From Danxiaibacter flavus (GTDB lineage: Bacteria; Bacteroidota; Bacteroidia; Chitinophagales; Chitinophagaceae): a stretch of DNA of 64,000 bases. A model generated the notes under the pieces. The model did not search any database, was not told the DNA's origin, and saw only the letters and a list, made by a program, of their open reading frames with translations. The stretch lies in contig NZ_JAULBC010000006.1 in NCBI RefSeq assembly GCF_041060425.1, positions 248,001-312,000 of the forward strand, in the 5' to 3' direction. The position numbers were made by a program, and so were the translations under genes. Within the stretch, counting starts at the first letter, position 1. Each line of letters starts with the position of its first letter. Of this stretch, positions 35,226-44,358 are shown piece by piece.

Positions 35226-35798
35226 ATGGCATATATAAAACTTAACAATCAGTTACCTGGCATAACAGGTTTGCTTGAAAACAGGCCCGATACCGGTGAT
35301 CACATTCGTGCACTTACGCAAGTGCTGCTTCGCGGAGAGAGTTCGCTTACGGAAATGGAGCGGGAATTAATCGCTACCCTGGTTTCCTACAGAAATGAAT
35401 GCAGGTTTTGCACCAGTGCACATGCCGCGACGGTAAAAGCTTTGGGCGGCGATGATGAACTGCTTGATAAAGTATTTCATGATGCTGATAATGCACCCGT
35501 TTCAGATAAAATGAAGGCGCTCTTAAACATAGCTGCAAAGGTGCAAAAACTGGGAAAAGAAGTGAAAGAAGAAGACGTAGAACGTGCAAAAAAGCATGGA
35601 GCTACGGATGTTGAAATTCATGATACAGTGTTGATTGCCGCATTGTTCTGCCTGTATAACCGGTATGTAGATGGTTTAGGAACATACAGGCCTGAAGATC
35701 CCGGTTATTATGAAAAACTTGCTCAACGGCTGGTAACGGTGGGCTATATGCGTCCGCGTGAAGGCGTTATTCCTGTTGCCGAAACAACCTACCGCTAA
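35226..35798 (+). CDS. AhpD-like carboxymuconolactone decarboxylase-family protein (paralogue 1)
   Basis: A 190-residue peroxidase-related CMD protein. The AhpD-type relay motif E-x11-C-x2-C-x3-H is complete (Glu47, Cys59, Cys62, His66 in RNECRFCTSAHA), implying a redox-active CxxC that reduces peroxides or other electrophiles. A second conserved block GATDVEIHDTVLIAALFCLYNRYVDGL (about 123-149) marks the peroxidase-related subgroup. No signal peptide; cytosolic. First gene of a tight same-strand cluster: 17 nt before the MFS gene. It is closest by eye to paralogue 2 (both RNECxFC..HAA). Start at ATG 35226; the 14 in-frame codons upstream are unlikely. Confidence 0.88.
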   Translation: MAYIKLNNQLPGITGLLENRPDTGDHIRALTQVLLRGESSLTEMERELIATLVSYRNECRFCTSAHAATVKALGGDDELLDKVFHDADNAPVSDKMKALLNIAAKVQKLGKEVKEEDVERAKKHGATDVEIHDTVLIAALFCLYNRYVDGLGTYRPEDPGYYEKLAQRLVTVGYMRPREGVIPVAETTYR

Positions 35799-35815
35799 CC
35801 TAAATAGACTGACCA

Positions 35816-37090
35816 ATGAAAACGCCCGGAACTTTAACTGCAGACAGCCAATTATATGATGCCTCTTTTGCTTCATCTCAAAAGAACACGCGTGTCTTTC
35901 TTTTTCTTGCCTGCTTTTTTAGCAGCACATTTGGTGGTACAGTGTCAACACTTATGTCAGTTTATCTTCCCGTCGCTGTCAAGGATCTTTTAAAAGATGG
36001 TAACACCAGTCAACTGGAAAATATTGGCGCGTTTATCAATTCGATCTTTATTTATGGCTGGATGGCAGGAGGCATCATCTGGGGAATATTGTGCGATCGT
36101 ATTGGGAGAAAAAAATCATTTATTTATTCAACCTGCTGCTACGGAATCTTTACGCTGGCAACAGCTTTTGCTTCAACCTGGGTGCAACTGGTGATCTGCC
36201 GTTTTTTTACAGGTTTTGGCGTCGGCGGAGTTTTGGTAACAACTACCATGTTGGTTTCTGAGGCTTTTAGTGAAAAGAAAAGAGCCGTGGCTTTAGGTTT
36301 TTTATCCATTTCAATTCCTGTGGGTATTTTTTCTGCAGGCCTCATTAATTATTTCATCGCATCGTGGCGGTATGGTTTTGTGGTGGGGATAGTTCCGGTA
36401 ACCATAGCAATACTTAGCCTGAAGTATATTTCTTCCGGTGCGGTTATTGGTGACATGCATCGAACCGATGGAGGGGTGCCTTTGGGTAAAATATTTGAAA
36501 GGGATATCCGGAAAAACCTTGTTGCAGGTTCGCTTATTTTTGGAACAACGCTCATTGGTTTGTGGGCTATTTTTTCCTGGTTACCCTCATGGATACAAAC
36601 ATTGGTTGTAAACTCTGATGGACAGAAAGAGCGTGGCATGGCAATGATGCTTATGGGCATTGGCGGTTTAACCGGCGGATTTATCTCAGGATGGATTGTA
36701 AACGCCGTTGGTGTTCGCAAAACCATGATCATTTGTTTTGTTGTATGCTTCGTGCTTTCACTTACATTATTCAAACTGACCGATACTTTATCGGCAGCAG
36801 TATATGTTCAAATTGCATGCATGGCCTTGTTCTTTGGTATTAGCCAGGGCGCATTATCAGTTTATATACCTCAGCTTTTCCCGGCCAGCATTGGGGCGAC
36901 AGCCACCGGTTTTTGTTTTAATGTGGGCAGATTATTTACAGCAACAATCGTTTTTTTTATCGGATCACTGGTTGATATGCTGGGCGGTTTTGGTAATTCA
37001 ATTTTTACATTTTCGTTCGTATTTCTGATAGGCCTTGTAGTTACATTGTTGTTCAGGCCCGAATCTTATTCACCTTCAAAAATCAAATAA
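35816..37090 (+). CDS. MFS transporter
   Basis: A 424-residue, 12-helix major facilitator. The loop 2-3 signature is GILCDRIGRKKSF (about 86-98), and the helix 4-5 motif RFFTGFGVGGVLVTTTMLVSEAFSEKKR with RAVALGF resembles organic- and aromatic-acid:proton symporters (AAHS-like) and sialate/niacin carriers rather than drug exporters. A central cytosolic loop (about 205-225) separates the two halves. It lies between CMD paralogues 1 and 2 (17 nt and 1 nt spacers), so it is part of the same transcript. Most likely it carries the substrate or product of the CMD enzymes across the inner membrane; direction is not certain. Confidence 0.88.
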   Translation: MKTPGTLTADSQLYDASFASSQKNTRVFLFLACFFSSTFGGTVSTLMSVYLPVAVKDLLKDGNTSQLENIGAFINSIFIYGWMAGGIIWGILCDRIGRKKSFIYSTCCYGIFTLATAFASTWVQLVICRFFTGFGVGGVLVTTTMLVSEAFSEKKRAVALGFLSISIPVGIFSAGLINYFIASWRYGFVVGIVPVTIAILSLKYISSGAVIGDMHRTDGGVPLGKIFERDIRKNLVAGSLIFGTTLIGLWAIFSWLPSWIQTLVVNSDGQKERGMAMMLMGIGGLTGGFISGWIVNAVGVRKTMIICFVVCFVLSLTLFKLTDTLSAAVYVQIACMALFFGISQGALSVYIPQLFPASIGATATGFCFNVGRLFTATIVFFIGSLVDMLGGFGNSIFTFSFVFLIGLVVTLLFRPESYSPSKIK

Positions 37091-37091
37091 T

Positions 37092-37640
37092 ATGGCACAC
37101 ATCCAGGTACCTACAGGTGTTCCGGGAATCAGAAGCCTCGTGATGTTCAGGCCGGAGACCGGTGAACATTTATACAACCTGGCGCAGGCGTTGCTAAGGG
37201 GAGTTTCACCGTTAACTGAAGCTGAAAGAGAATTGATTGCCGCATATGTTTCGGGTCGTAACGAATGTATGTTTTGTATGAGTAGTCATGCTGCCGCATC
37301 CCGTTGCTTGTATGGTGAAGAACGAAATGTTGTTGATGAAGTGCTGAACGATGCAGACAGGGCAAACATAACACCTAAGTTAAAAAGCCTGTTGCACATA
37401 GCAGGCAGAGTGCAAATACTTGGAAAGGAAGTTACACAGAATGATATTGATGATGCTCGTTCAGAAGGCGCAACGGACGAAGAGATACATGATGCAGTTT
37501 TAATTGCGGCAACTTTTTCCATGTTTAACAGATATGTTGACGGACTTGCAAGCTTTACACCAAATGATGCCTCTGCATATGAAGCAATGGGCGAACGGAT
37601 GGCATATAATGGGTATGTCTCACCTCAAAAACAATTATAA
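37092..37640 (+). CDS. AhpD-like CMD-family protein (paralogue 2)
   Basis: A 182-residue paralogue with the intact relay motif Glu47, Cys59, Cys62, His66 (RNECMFCMSSHAA) and the block GATDEEIHDAVLIAATFSMFNRYVDGL. The ATG begins one base after the MFS stop codon, indicating translational coupling. The C-terminus lacks the longer tail of paralogue 1. Aligned by eye, paralogues 1 and 2 share RNEC and HAA around the active site and ILGKEV/KLGKEV after it, so they look like a recent pair compared with 3 and 4. Confidence 0.88.
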   Translation: MAHIQVPTGVPGIRSLVMFRPETGEHLYNLAQALLRGVSPLTEAERELIAAYVSGRNECMFCMSSHAAASRCLYGEERNVVDEVLNDADRANITPKLKSLLHIAGRVQILGKEVTQNDIDDARSEGATDEEIHDAVLIAATFSMFNRYVDGLASFTPNDASAYEAMGERMAYNGYVSPQKQL

Positions 37641-37642
37641 CT

Positions 37643-38206
37643 ATGGCACACATCAACCTTGAAAATGATCTTCCCGGCATACGTGGGCTTATGGCTTATA
37701 GTCCGCAAACGGCAAAGCCGTTAAATGAACTCGCAGAGATTATGCTGCGTGATGATAACAACACATTAACGCGTGGAGAACGGGAACTGATAGGTACTTA
37801 TGTATCGTACCTGAACGATTGCTTTTTTTGTCAGAATGTGCATGGTTCCCTTGCAGGGCATTACCTGGGTTGCGATATTCCCGAGATTGATGCAATAAAA
37901 AAAGAGCCCTCTCTCACAAATATCCCGGATAAGCTAAAAGCATTGCTGGCTGTTGCTGCGAAGGTTCAAGAGGGTGGTCGACATGTAACTGCTGATGTTA
38001 TTGAAAATGCGAAAGATGCGGGTGCAACTGACAAGGAAATTCATGACACGGTACTGATTGCTGCTGCATTCTGCATGTATAACCGTTACGTTGACGGCCT
38101 CGCCACATGGTCTCCGAAGGACAGGCAATTCTATGTGGAGCGAGCACCTAAACGAGCAGAAGAAGGCTATATCGATTTTGACCTTTACAATAATACCATA
38201 TCATAA
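37643..38206 (+). CDS. AhpD-like CMD-family protein (paralogue 3)
   Basis: A 187-residue paralogue starting 2 nt after paralogue 2. The relay motif is shifted by one residue but complete (Glu48, Cys60, Cys63, His67 in LNDCFFCQNVHGS). The block GATDKEIHDTVLIAAAFCMYNRYVDGL is conserved. The residue after the active-site His is Gly rather than Ala, and VQEGGRHVTADV replaces the LGKEV segment, features shared with paralogue 4. It ends with an acidic tail (GYIDFDLYNN). Cytosolic; same operon. Confidence 0.88.
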   Translation: MAHINLENDLPGIRGLMAYSPQTAKPLNELAEIMLRDDNNTLTRGERELIGTYVSYLNDCFFCQNVHGSLAGHYLGCDIPEIDAIKKEPSLTNIPDKLKALLAVAAKVQEGGRHVTADVIENAKDAGATDKEIHDTVLIAAAFCMYNRYVDGLATWSPKDRQFYVERAPKRAEEGYIDFDLYNNTIS

Positions 38207-38218
38207 AATCTAAACACT

Positions 38219-38779
38219 ATGCCACACATTCTTGTAGACAAGGATTTGCCCGGTATAAGGGCATTGCTGGCTTTCAGCCCGCGAACCGCTGAACCGATGG
38301 GAGTATTGGCAGAGGCATTGCTTCGCACATCAAATGGCCTTGCACCGGCCGAACGGGAACTTATTGCAACTTATGTATCTCACCTTAATCAATGTTTTTA
38401 TTGTGATGTTTCGCACGGTGAAATAGCGCGCTGTTACCTGAAAGGCGATGGTGAGCTTGTAGATGAGGTGAGAAAAGGACCTGATGCGGCCGCTATTCCG
38501 GAAAAGTTAAAAACGCTGCTGAATATCGCTGGTAAAGTACAAAAAGGTGGAAAATATGTTACTGCAGAAGACGTAAGTGCTGCAAAGGAAGCCGGAGCAA
38601 CAGACGCAGATATTCACGACACCGTTTTAATTGCTGCTGCATTTTGTATGTTCAATCGCTATGTGGATGGGCTTGCTGCCAACACGCCCGCAGATCTGGC
38701 TTCGTATGAAAAACGCGCCGCACAGGTGGCCGAACATGGTTACGGTAACCATATTTATACAACCCCACAACCCGTTTAA
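38219..38779 (+). CDS. AhpD-like CMD-family protein (paralogue 4)
   Basis: A 186-residue paralogue 12 nt after paralogue 3. Relay motif Glu47, Cys59, Cys62, His66 (LNQCFYCDVSHGEI) is intact, and GATDADIHDTVLIAAAFCMFNRYVDGL is conserved. VQKGGKYVTAEDV links it to paralogue 3. The four proteins may form homo- or hetero-oligomers, as CMD-family enzymes are usually trimers or hexamers. The SusC gene follows after 67 nt, the widest spacer in the cluster, but without a terminator. Confidence 0.88.
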   Translation: MPHILVDKDLPGIRALLAFSPRTAEPMGVLAEALLRTSNGLAPAERELIATYVSHLNQCFYCDVSHGEIARCYLKGDGELVDEVRKGPDAAAIPEKLKTLLNIAGKVQKGGKYVTAEDVSAAKEAGATDADIHDTVLIAAAFCMFNRYVDGLAANTPADLASYEKRAAQVAEHGYGNHIYTTPQPV

Positions 38780-38846
38780 ATAAACGGTACCGGTATGACT
38801 TTTATGACCGGTAAAGAAGTACTCTTTTATCAAAACAAAACTAACA

Positions 38847-41795
38847 ATGAGACAACCTTTAAACGTAGTGATCTTTTTGGTCTGTATCATGGCAATGCCT
38901 TCGTTGGTATGGGCGCAAAGCAAAACGGTTACCGGAAAAATAACAGACATTAACAACGCTGTGGTGCCCGGAGCAAGTATACTTGTCAAAAATTCCAATC
39001 TTGGTGTTGCATCGGATAATGAGGGCAAATTTCATATCGTTGTTTCACAAAACGCCGTCCTTGTTATCAACGCAACAGGATTTAAATCTCAAAGCATACC
39101 AGTTAGTGGCCTGGTTGATGATGTTGTGATTAAGCTTGAAGAAGATGTCACCAAGCTTGATGAAGTTGTAATTACAGGGCTTGCTACCAGTGTTAAAAGA
39201 AGAAATCTCGCTAATTCAGTTGCTACCGTATCCAGTAAAGAGTTGAATGGTGTGGCGCCTGCACAAACTTTTGACGGCGCTCTTGAAGGTAAGATTCCTG
39301 GTGCATACATTAATGCCAATACCGGTGCGCCCGGAGGCGGTATTTCTGTGAAGCTGCGCGGCGTTACTTCAGTCTACGGCAATACTCAGCCGTTATATGT
39401 AATTGATGGCGTGTTTGTTGATAATACAGCGACTTCTGCGGGTCTGAATGCTGTTACAGGTGCTGCCGCAGGAGGCAATCCCACTTCTAACCAGGATAAT
39501 CCGTCAAGCCGCATTGCGGATATACCTGCGGCGGATATTGAAAATATAGAAATACTGAAAGGTGCTTCTGCTGCGGCTATTTACGGATCGAAGGCTGCGG
39601 GTGGTGTTGTAATCATAACCACAAAAAGAGGAAAGCAGGGAAAAACCAGTGTTTCCCTTTCGCAGGATCTTGGCATTATCACAGCGAGAAAGTTTATCGG
39701 TGTGCGTCAGTTTACCGCGGACAGAGCCGCAAGTCTTTCGTCTGATAGTGCAACCAGTGCAGCTTTGCGTCAACAATTTTTAGATGCAGAGTCCGCCGGA
39801 AAAATATACGACTACGAAAAAGAGATTTATGGCAATACAGGCTTTGCCCGTAACACTGTGCTCAGCATAAGTGGCGGGGGAGAAAAGACCAGCTTCTATT
39901 TCTCCGCAGCGCAAAAGGATGAAGAAGGTATTGTGAAAAATACGGGTTATCGCAACAGTAACCTGCGGTTGAATATTGATCATCGTATTACTGATAATAT
40001 TAAGATTGGTATTACAACCGGATATATCAATTCATCTGCAGACAGGGGCTTGTCCGGCAATGACAATACAGGTGTATCACTAGGTATAGCGCTTGCTTCA
40101 ACACCAAGTTTTGCACAACTGCATCCTGATAATTTTGGTAATTATCCCAACAATCCTTTTGCTGCATCCAATCCCTTGCAGACTATAGCTTTAATGCGTA
40201 GCAACGAGGCGGTTAACCGCTTTATTACAGGATTAAATTTTGATGCGATATTTCAAAAGAGCAATCACAGCACAACCCGTTTTATAGGTAGGGGCGGTAT
40301 CGATTTTTATAACCTGGAAACAAACGCTTTGTTCCCAAGTAACCTGCAATTTCAGGCTGTAAACAAAGGAACATCCATTCAGGGGACCACAAAAAATCTC
40401 AACACCAATTATATTCTTTCTTTGGTAAATACATATGCACCCTCTGACAAGCTTTCATTTACTACTTCAGCAGGTCTTACACAGGAAACAGGAGACTATA
40501 ATAATCTTCTGAACATAGCAACGCAGGTAATCTCAGGTCAGTCGAATGTTGACCAGGCCGGAGCGCTCAATTCAAAACAGTTCAGAGCGAAATTTCAGAA
40601 TGATGGAATTTTTATCCAGGAAGAAGCCAGTATTGCAGAAGCCGTAAACATTACGGCTGGTGTGCGTTTTGACAGATCGAGCAATAATGGCGATGCATCC
40701 AAATATTATGTTTATCCAAAGGCCGGGATATCCTGGAACCTTACGCACAGCGGTTTGCTGAAAGGAGGTTTCTTTGATAACTTTAAATTGCGTGCTGCAT
40801 ACGGACAGGCCAACAACGTGCCTGCATATGGCAGTAAATTCACATCATTGGTTATCTCCAATATTGCCGGCAATCCGGGATCGTTGGTGAATACAGAAAA
40901 AGGTGACCCCAATATTAAACCCGAACGTCAAAAAGAATTTGAAACAGGGCTGGATTTTACCATTCTGCATGGACGGTTGGGTTTCCAGTTTACTTATTAT
41001 AACAAGAATATTGACGATTTTTTAATGCTGGCAAACCTTCCCGCTTCATCTGGTTTTGCAACTGGTTGGGTAAATGCGGGTAACCTTCGCAATCGTGGTG
41101 TTGAGCTGGGGTTAAATGCGAAACCGGTCGCCTCAAAAAATGTTACATGGAACACATCTGTCAATTTCTGGCTCAACCGTTCGCTTGTAACAAAGTATAT
41201 TATTCCGCCAATACCACAAGGGTCATTCGGATATGTACTGGGTTCGTTCCAGATAGAGCAGGGTAAATCCGCTACGCAAATAGTGGGATTGAACGGTGCC
41301 GGAGTTGGTGTACTGGGCGATGCTGAACCGCGTTTCCAGATGAATACATACAATGAAGTAACATTCTGGAATAAACTTAGTCTTAGATTTTTGTTGCATT
41401 GGAAAAACGGAGGAAACAATATCAATCTAACCAATTTACAGACAGACTTTGGAGGTACCAGTGCCGATTATGATAATGTTACCAACAAGGCGGGACTGCC
41501 TGACGGAGTGTACAGAATTACCCAGATCGGAACCAGCGCACAAATGTTTGTACAGGACGCAGGTTATTTACGTTTGCGTGAAGTAGGTGTTTTTTATTCA
41601 TTTGCCAAATTGCCGGTTAAGTTCATCAAAAGCCTGAGATTAGGGGCCTCTCTCAATAACTATCTCACATTTACCAAATACAAATCTTATGATCCGGAAG
41701 TATCCAATTTTGGAACAGGATTTTCATCCGGCGTGGATGTAGACCCTTACCCGGCAAGCAAAAGAGCAAACTTTCATATTTCAATTGACTTTTAA
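38847..41795 (+). CDS. SusC/RagA-family TonB-dependent outer-membrane receptor (CMD cluster)
   Basis: A 982-residue SusC. Signal peptide (1-23, cleavage VWA-Q), CarboxypepD-regulatory-like domain (about 28-100; VTGKITDINNAVVPGASILVKN), plug (about 108-240; AQTFDGALEGKIPGAYINANTGAPGG, LYVIDGVFVDN, GASAAAIYGSKAAGGVVIITTK) and a barrel ending in ANFHISIDF. It would import a ligand over the outer membrane with TonB energy. Gene order CMD-MFS-CMD3-SusC-SusD differs from polysaccharide loci: no hydrolase accompanies it, so the ligand may be a small or non-glycan compound. The SusD gene starts 12 nt downstream. Confidence 0.95.
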   Translation: MRQPLNVVIFLVCIMAMPSLVWAQSKTVTGKITDINNAVVPGASILVKNSNLGVASDNEGKFHIVVSQNAVLVINATGFKSQSIPVSGLVDDVVIKLEEDVTKLDEVVITGLATSVKRRNLANSVATVSSKELNGVAPAQTFDGALEGKIPGAYINANTGAPGGGISVKLRGVTSVYGNTQPLYVIDGVFVDNTATSAGLNAVTGAAAGGNPTSNQDNPSSRIADIPAADIENIEILKGASAAAIYGSKAAGGVVIITTKRGKQGKTSVSLSQDLGIITARKFIGVRQFTADRAASLSSDSATSAALRQQFLDAESAGKIYDYEKEIYGNTGFARNTVLSISGGGEKTSFYFSAAQKDEEGIVKNTGYRNSNLRLNIDHRITDNIKIGITTGYINSSADRGLSGNDNTGVSLGIALASTPSFAQLHPDNFGNYPNNPFAASNPLQTIALMRSNEAVNRFITGLNFDAIFQKSNHSTTRFIGRGGIDFYNLETNALFPSNLQFQAVNKGTSIQGTTKNLNTNYILSLVNTYAPSDKLSFTTSAGLTQETGDYNNLLNIATQVISGQSNVDQAGALNSKQFRAKFQNDGIFIQEEASIAEAVNITAGVRFDRSSNNGDASKYYVYPKAGISWNLTHSGLLKGGFFDNFKLRAAYGQANNVPAYGSKFTSLVISNIAGNPGSLVNTEKGDPNIKPERQKEFETGLDFTILHGRLGFQFTYYNKNIDDFLMLANLPASSGFATGWVNAGNLRNRGVELGLNAKPVASKNVTWNTSVNFWLNRSLVTKYIIPPIPQGSFGYVLGSFQIEQGKSATQIVGLNGAGVGVLGDAEPRFQMNTYNEVTFWNKLSLRFLLHWKNGGNNINLTNLQTDFGGTSADYDNVTNKAGLPDGVYRITQIGTSAQMFVQDAGYLRLREVGVFYSFAKLPVKFIKSLRLGASLNNYLTFTKYKSYDPEVSNFGTGFSSGVDVDPYPASKRANFHISIDF

Positions 41796-41807
41796 ATCAT
41801 CAACCAA

Positions 41808-43109
41808 ATGAAAACAGTGATCAATATATTTTCAACTATAGCTTTGAGTTCGGTTGTGATGTTTGCTTCCTGCAAAAAGGATTATGGCAATCTTAACAGC
41901 CCAACGGGTGAACAGTTCCTGAATAATGCCTCGGCAAGTGAATTAAACAACCTCGTTAGCGGAACAGAATCAGGCATGCGAAACAATATGGCATTTTACC
42001 TGGATGACGTTTGTACGATAGGCAGGGAAGGTTACCGTTTTTCCCCTTCGGAACCCAGATATCTTACCGATCTGCTTGGAGCGAACAATGCGGTTTTAAG
42101 CGGCAGTAATTTTTATATAAACAATCCCTGGTCTGCAAGATACCGGGTTGTAAAAAATTGTAATCTCCTTATACAGGCAGCTCAGAACTCCTCTCTGATA
42201 ACAACTGCAGAGAAGAGTGGCTATATAGGTTTTGCAAGAACGATCAAAGCTTATGAGCTCCTGCTTAATCTTAATCTGACATACACTAACGGTATCAGGA
42301 TTGATGTAGCAGATCCTGACCATTTGGGGCCGATCGTTCAATACAATGAGGCGCTTCAATCCATTGCCGCTTTACTGGATTCGGGTAAGACTGATCTAGC
42401 CAACGCCACCGTGTCTTTTCCGCTCGCGGGATTTACAAAATTCAATGATGCTGCAGGGCTAATGCAGGTGAACAGGGCCATAGCAGCCCGCGTTGCCGTT
42501 TACAGGCAAAAATGGGACGAGTCTTTGACTGATCTCAGTGAATCTTTTTTTGGATTAGCCAGGGATCTTGATCTTGGCGTGAGCCATGTATTTGGAACCG
42601 GCTCAGGTGATCAGTTAAATCCGGCCTTCATTCCGCAAAATCAGAATGGGGAAGTGCGTGTAGCACATCCTTCCTTTGCAGCAGATATTGCTGCAAATGA
42701 TGACAGGATAAATAAAGCGACTTTGCGTAATACGACTGCCTCTCTCAGTGGACTCAGCAGTAACAGGGATGTGTGGGTGTACACTTCAAGTACTGCACCA
42801 ATGCCCATTATTCGCAACGAAGAATTAATACTGATCTATGCCGAAGCAAATATCCAGGCAAATAATTTCGCCGAAGCAATAAAAGCAATCAACAGAATCC
42901 GCACCAGTCATAATCTTGCAGCTTACGGTGGTGCGCAAACAAAAGATGCCCTGATAAATGAGATGCTGCAGCAAAAAAGATATTCATTGTTTTATGAGGG
43001 TCATAGATGGATAGATCTGCGCCGTTATAACAAACTAAACACGCTGCCTATTGACAGACCGGGAGATGATGTATGGGATAAATTTCCATTGCCCGTTACC
43101 GAACAATAG
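41808..43109 (+). CDS. SusD/RagB-like lipoprotein (CMD cluster)
   Basis: A 433-residue surface lipoprotein (lipobox MFASC, Cys22), partner of the SusC encoded 12 nt upstream. SusD features: the TPR-like region (WSARYRVVKNCNLLIQAAQ, GYIGFARTIKAYELLLNLNLTYTNGIRID), and the C-terminal signature RNEELILIYAEANIQANNFAEAIKAINRIR followed by EMLQQKRYSLFYEGHRWIDLRRYNKL. It is shorter than typical SusD proteins (about 500-550), in line with a smaller binding platform. It is the last gene of the cluster; a terminator follows at 43145-43171. Confidence 0.94.
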   Translation: MKTVINIFSTIALSSVVMFASCKKDYGNLNSPTGEQFLNNASASELNNLVSGTESGMRNNMAFYLDDVCTIGREGYRFSPSEPRYLTDLLGANNAVLSGSNFYINNPWSARYRVVKNCNLLIQAAQNSSLITTAEKSGYIGFARTIKAYELLLNLNLTYTNGIRIDVADPDHLGPIVQYNEALQSIAALLDSGKTDLANATVSFPLAGFTKFNDAAGLMQVNRAIAARVAVYRQKWDESLTDLSESFFGLARDLDLGVSHVFGTGSGDQLNPAFIPQNQNGEVRVAHPSFAADIAANDDRINKATLRNTTASLSGLSSNRDVWVYTSSTAPMPIIRNEELILIYAEANIQANNFAEAIKAINRIRTSHNLAAYGGAQTKDALINEMLQQKRYSLFYEGHRWIDLRRYNKLNTLPIDRPGDDVWDKFPLPVTEQ

Positions 43110-43144
43110 GCTGTATAAATTTCTTTCATGGGGGTAATAATAAA

Positions 43145-43182
43145 AAAGGCTGTCTCAATGAGGCAGCTTTTCGCTTTTATTT
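43145..43182 (+). terminator. Terminator of the CMD-SusCD cluster
   Basis: Twelve-base-pair stem with two G-U pairs, arms 43145-43156 and 43160-43171, loop AAT, then a T-rich run (TTTCGCTTTTATTT), 36 nt after the SusD stop. Confidence 0.8.
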
Positions 43183-43242
43183 CCGTAAAACAATAGAACA
43201 GGTCGCTGTTGTACAACCTGCAAGCCTGGTATACATAGTGTA

Positions 43243-44040
43243 TTATTCTTCGCCGGTACCGCTTACAGGAGGTGTTACTTTTCTTTTCCATCCCATATTT
43301 AAATAGAAAAACAAGCGGATAGTATGATTCATATCATATTGATAGCCGGTATATTTCTGTTGGTAAACATTCATATAGCCAAAGTCAAAGCTTAGTGAAG
43401 GGCTGATATTTTGTTTTATACCAAGAAAAAGCCTGTTTTGATCAAATGTGTTGTATACGACTTCTTTTCCGAAATGGATGAGTATTTCATCTGCAACAAC
43501 CAATGATGGCAGGTAGTTGTTCTTGAATATTGAATAGTTGTAGTTAAACAGATAGCGCACACGATTTGTGAATCTGTAATCATTTGTTCTTTTGTCGTCG
43601 ACAATTTTCTGCTGCCATCGTTGTTCATTTCTGAATCTCTGCAAAATAACAGACCGTCTGATTTTTGATATTACCTGGAACTGTTGATATACCCGGTTTT
43701 CATTGGAAAATGTATGCCAATCGCTGCGCGATGGGGCCAGCCACATATGGGCGTAACCAAGAGAAACGGTCATGTTGTCTTTTATCCAATAATTTGCAGC
43801 GCCTCTTAAAAAGTAGAAACTGGGATCTGCTATAAAATTGTTTCTCCTGATGTGAAAGTCTGCCAACATACCCCACCGTTCGTTGAACCGGGTTACAGTG
43901 TTGATACTTGTCCAGAACTGAATTTGCTGATTTATCTCTTTTGGAGGTGTGGTCTGTGAAATTGTAAGCAACGGCAGACAAAGCGTTATAAGAACGGTAA
44001 TCCGTTTTATTTTTTGTATTTTATTTGTCGCCATTGTCAT
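43243..44040 (-). CDS. DUF2490 outer-membrane beta-barrel protein
   Basis: A 265-residue exported protein (hydrophobic leader ITVLITLCLPLLTISQ, cleavage near residue 29). The rest is alternating beta-strands typical of DUF2490: QIQFWTSINTVTRFNERWGMLADFHIR, YWIKDNMTVSLGYAHMWLAP, FRNEQRWQQKI, FTNRVRYLFNYNYSI and the end HTIRLFFYLNMGWK. The family is widespread in Bacteroidota; no function is established. Start could be ATG 44040 or 44034. Monocistronic; it converges on the CMD-SusCD cluster. Confidence 0.85.
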   Translation of the reverse strand: MTMATNKIQKIKRITVLITLCLPLLTISQTTPPKEINQQIQFWTSINTVTRFNERWGMLADFHIRRNNFIADPSFYFLRGAANYWIKDNMTVSLGYAHMWLAPSRSDWHTFSNENRVYQQFQVISKIRRSVILQRFRNEQRWQQKIVDDKRTNDYRFTNRVRYLFNYNYSIFKNNYLPSLVVADEILIHFGKEVVYNTFDQNRLFLGIKQNISPSLSFDFGYMNVYQQKYTGYQYDMNHTIRLFFYLNMGWKRKVTPPVSGTGEE

Positions 44041-44358
44041 AACATCTGTTGCTTACATTAACCGATAACTTTTAAGAAAGTTCAATAAGCAAAGTTGAAA
44101 GTCAAAAAGCAAAAGTAAAAGGCAAAATATCATGTTTCGGTTTAAGGAGGTTTATTTTGAGATCTCAGCGAGGTCTTGGTCGTGACTTTTGAATTTTCAA
44201 CTTTTTACTTTTGAATTATCTTCTTTTTTTAAATTAAATATTCATGCTTTTTTGATTGTTACCCAGTTTATTAATCCAATTAATAAAAGGGTAATCAGTT
44301 GCTTTTAACAAAACATAAGTCACACGCGCGGGTATCAGATGTTACCTTTGCGTCTGTA
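44041..44358. repeat. Intergenic region with AAAGTCAAAAG word repeats, inverted
   Basis: About 318 bp. AAAGTTGAAAGTCAAAAAGC-type words (44088-44130) and their complements (GACTTTTGAATTTTCAACTT, 44183-44220) face each other with about 55 bp between, giving a possible long hairpin. A -7-like TACCTTTG at 44343-44350 precedes the next gene. Confidence 0.55.

Noticed and set aside
36349..36774. 141-codon minus-strand frame
   Set aside because: It lies wholly inside the well-supported MFS gene, lacks any family motif and is an antisense shadow.
40997..41434. 145-codon minus-strand frame
   Set aside because: Antisense to the SusC gene with no protein-like character; the SusC reading is certain.
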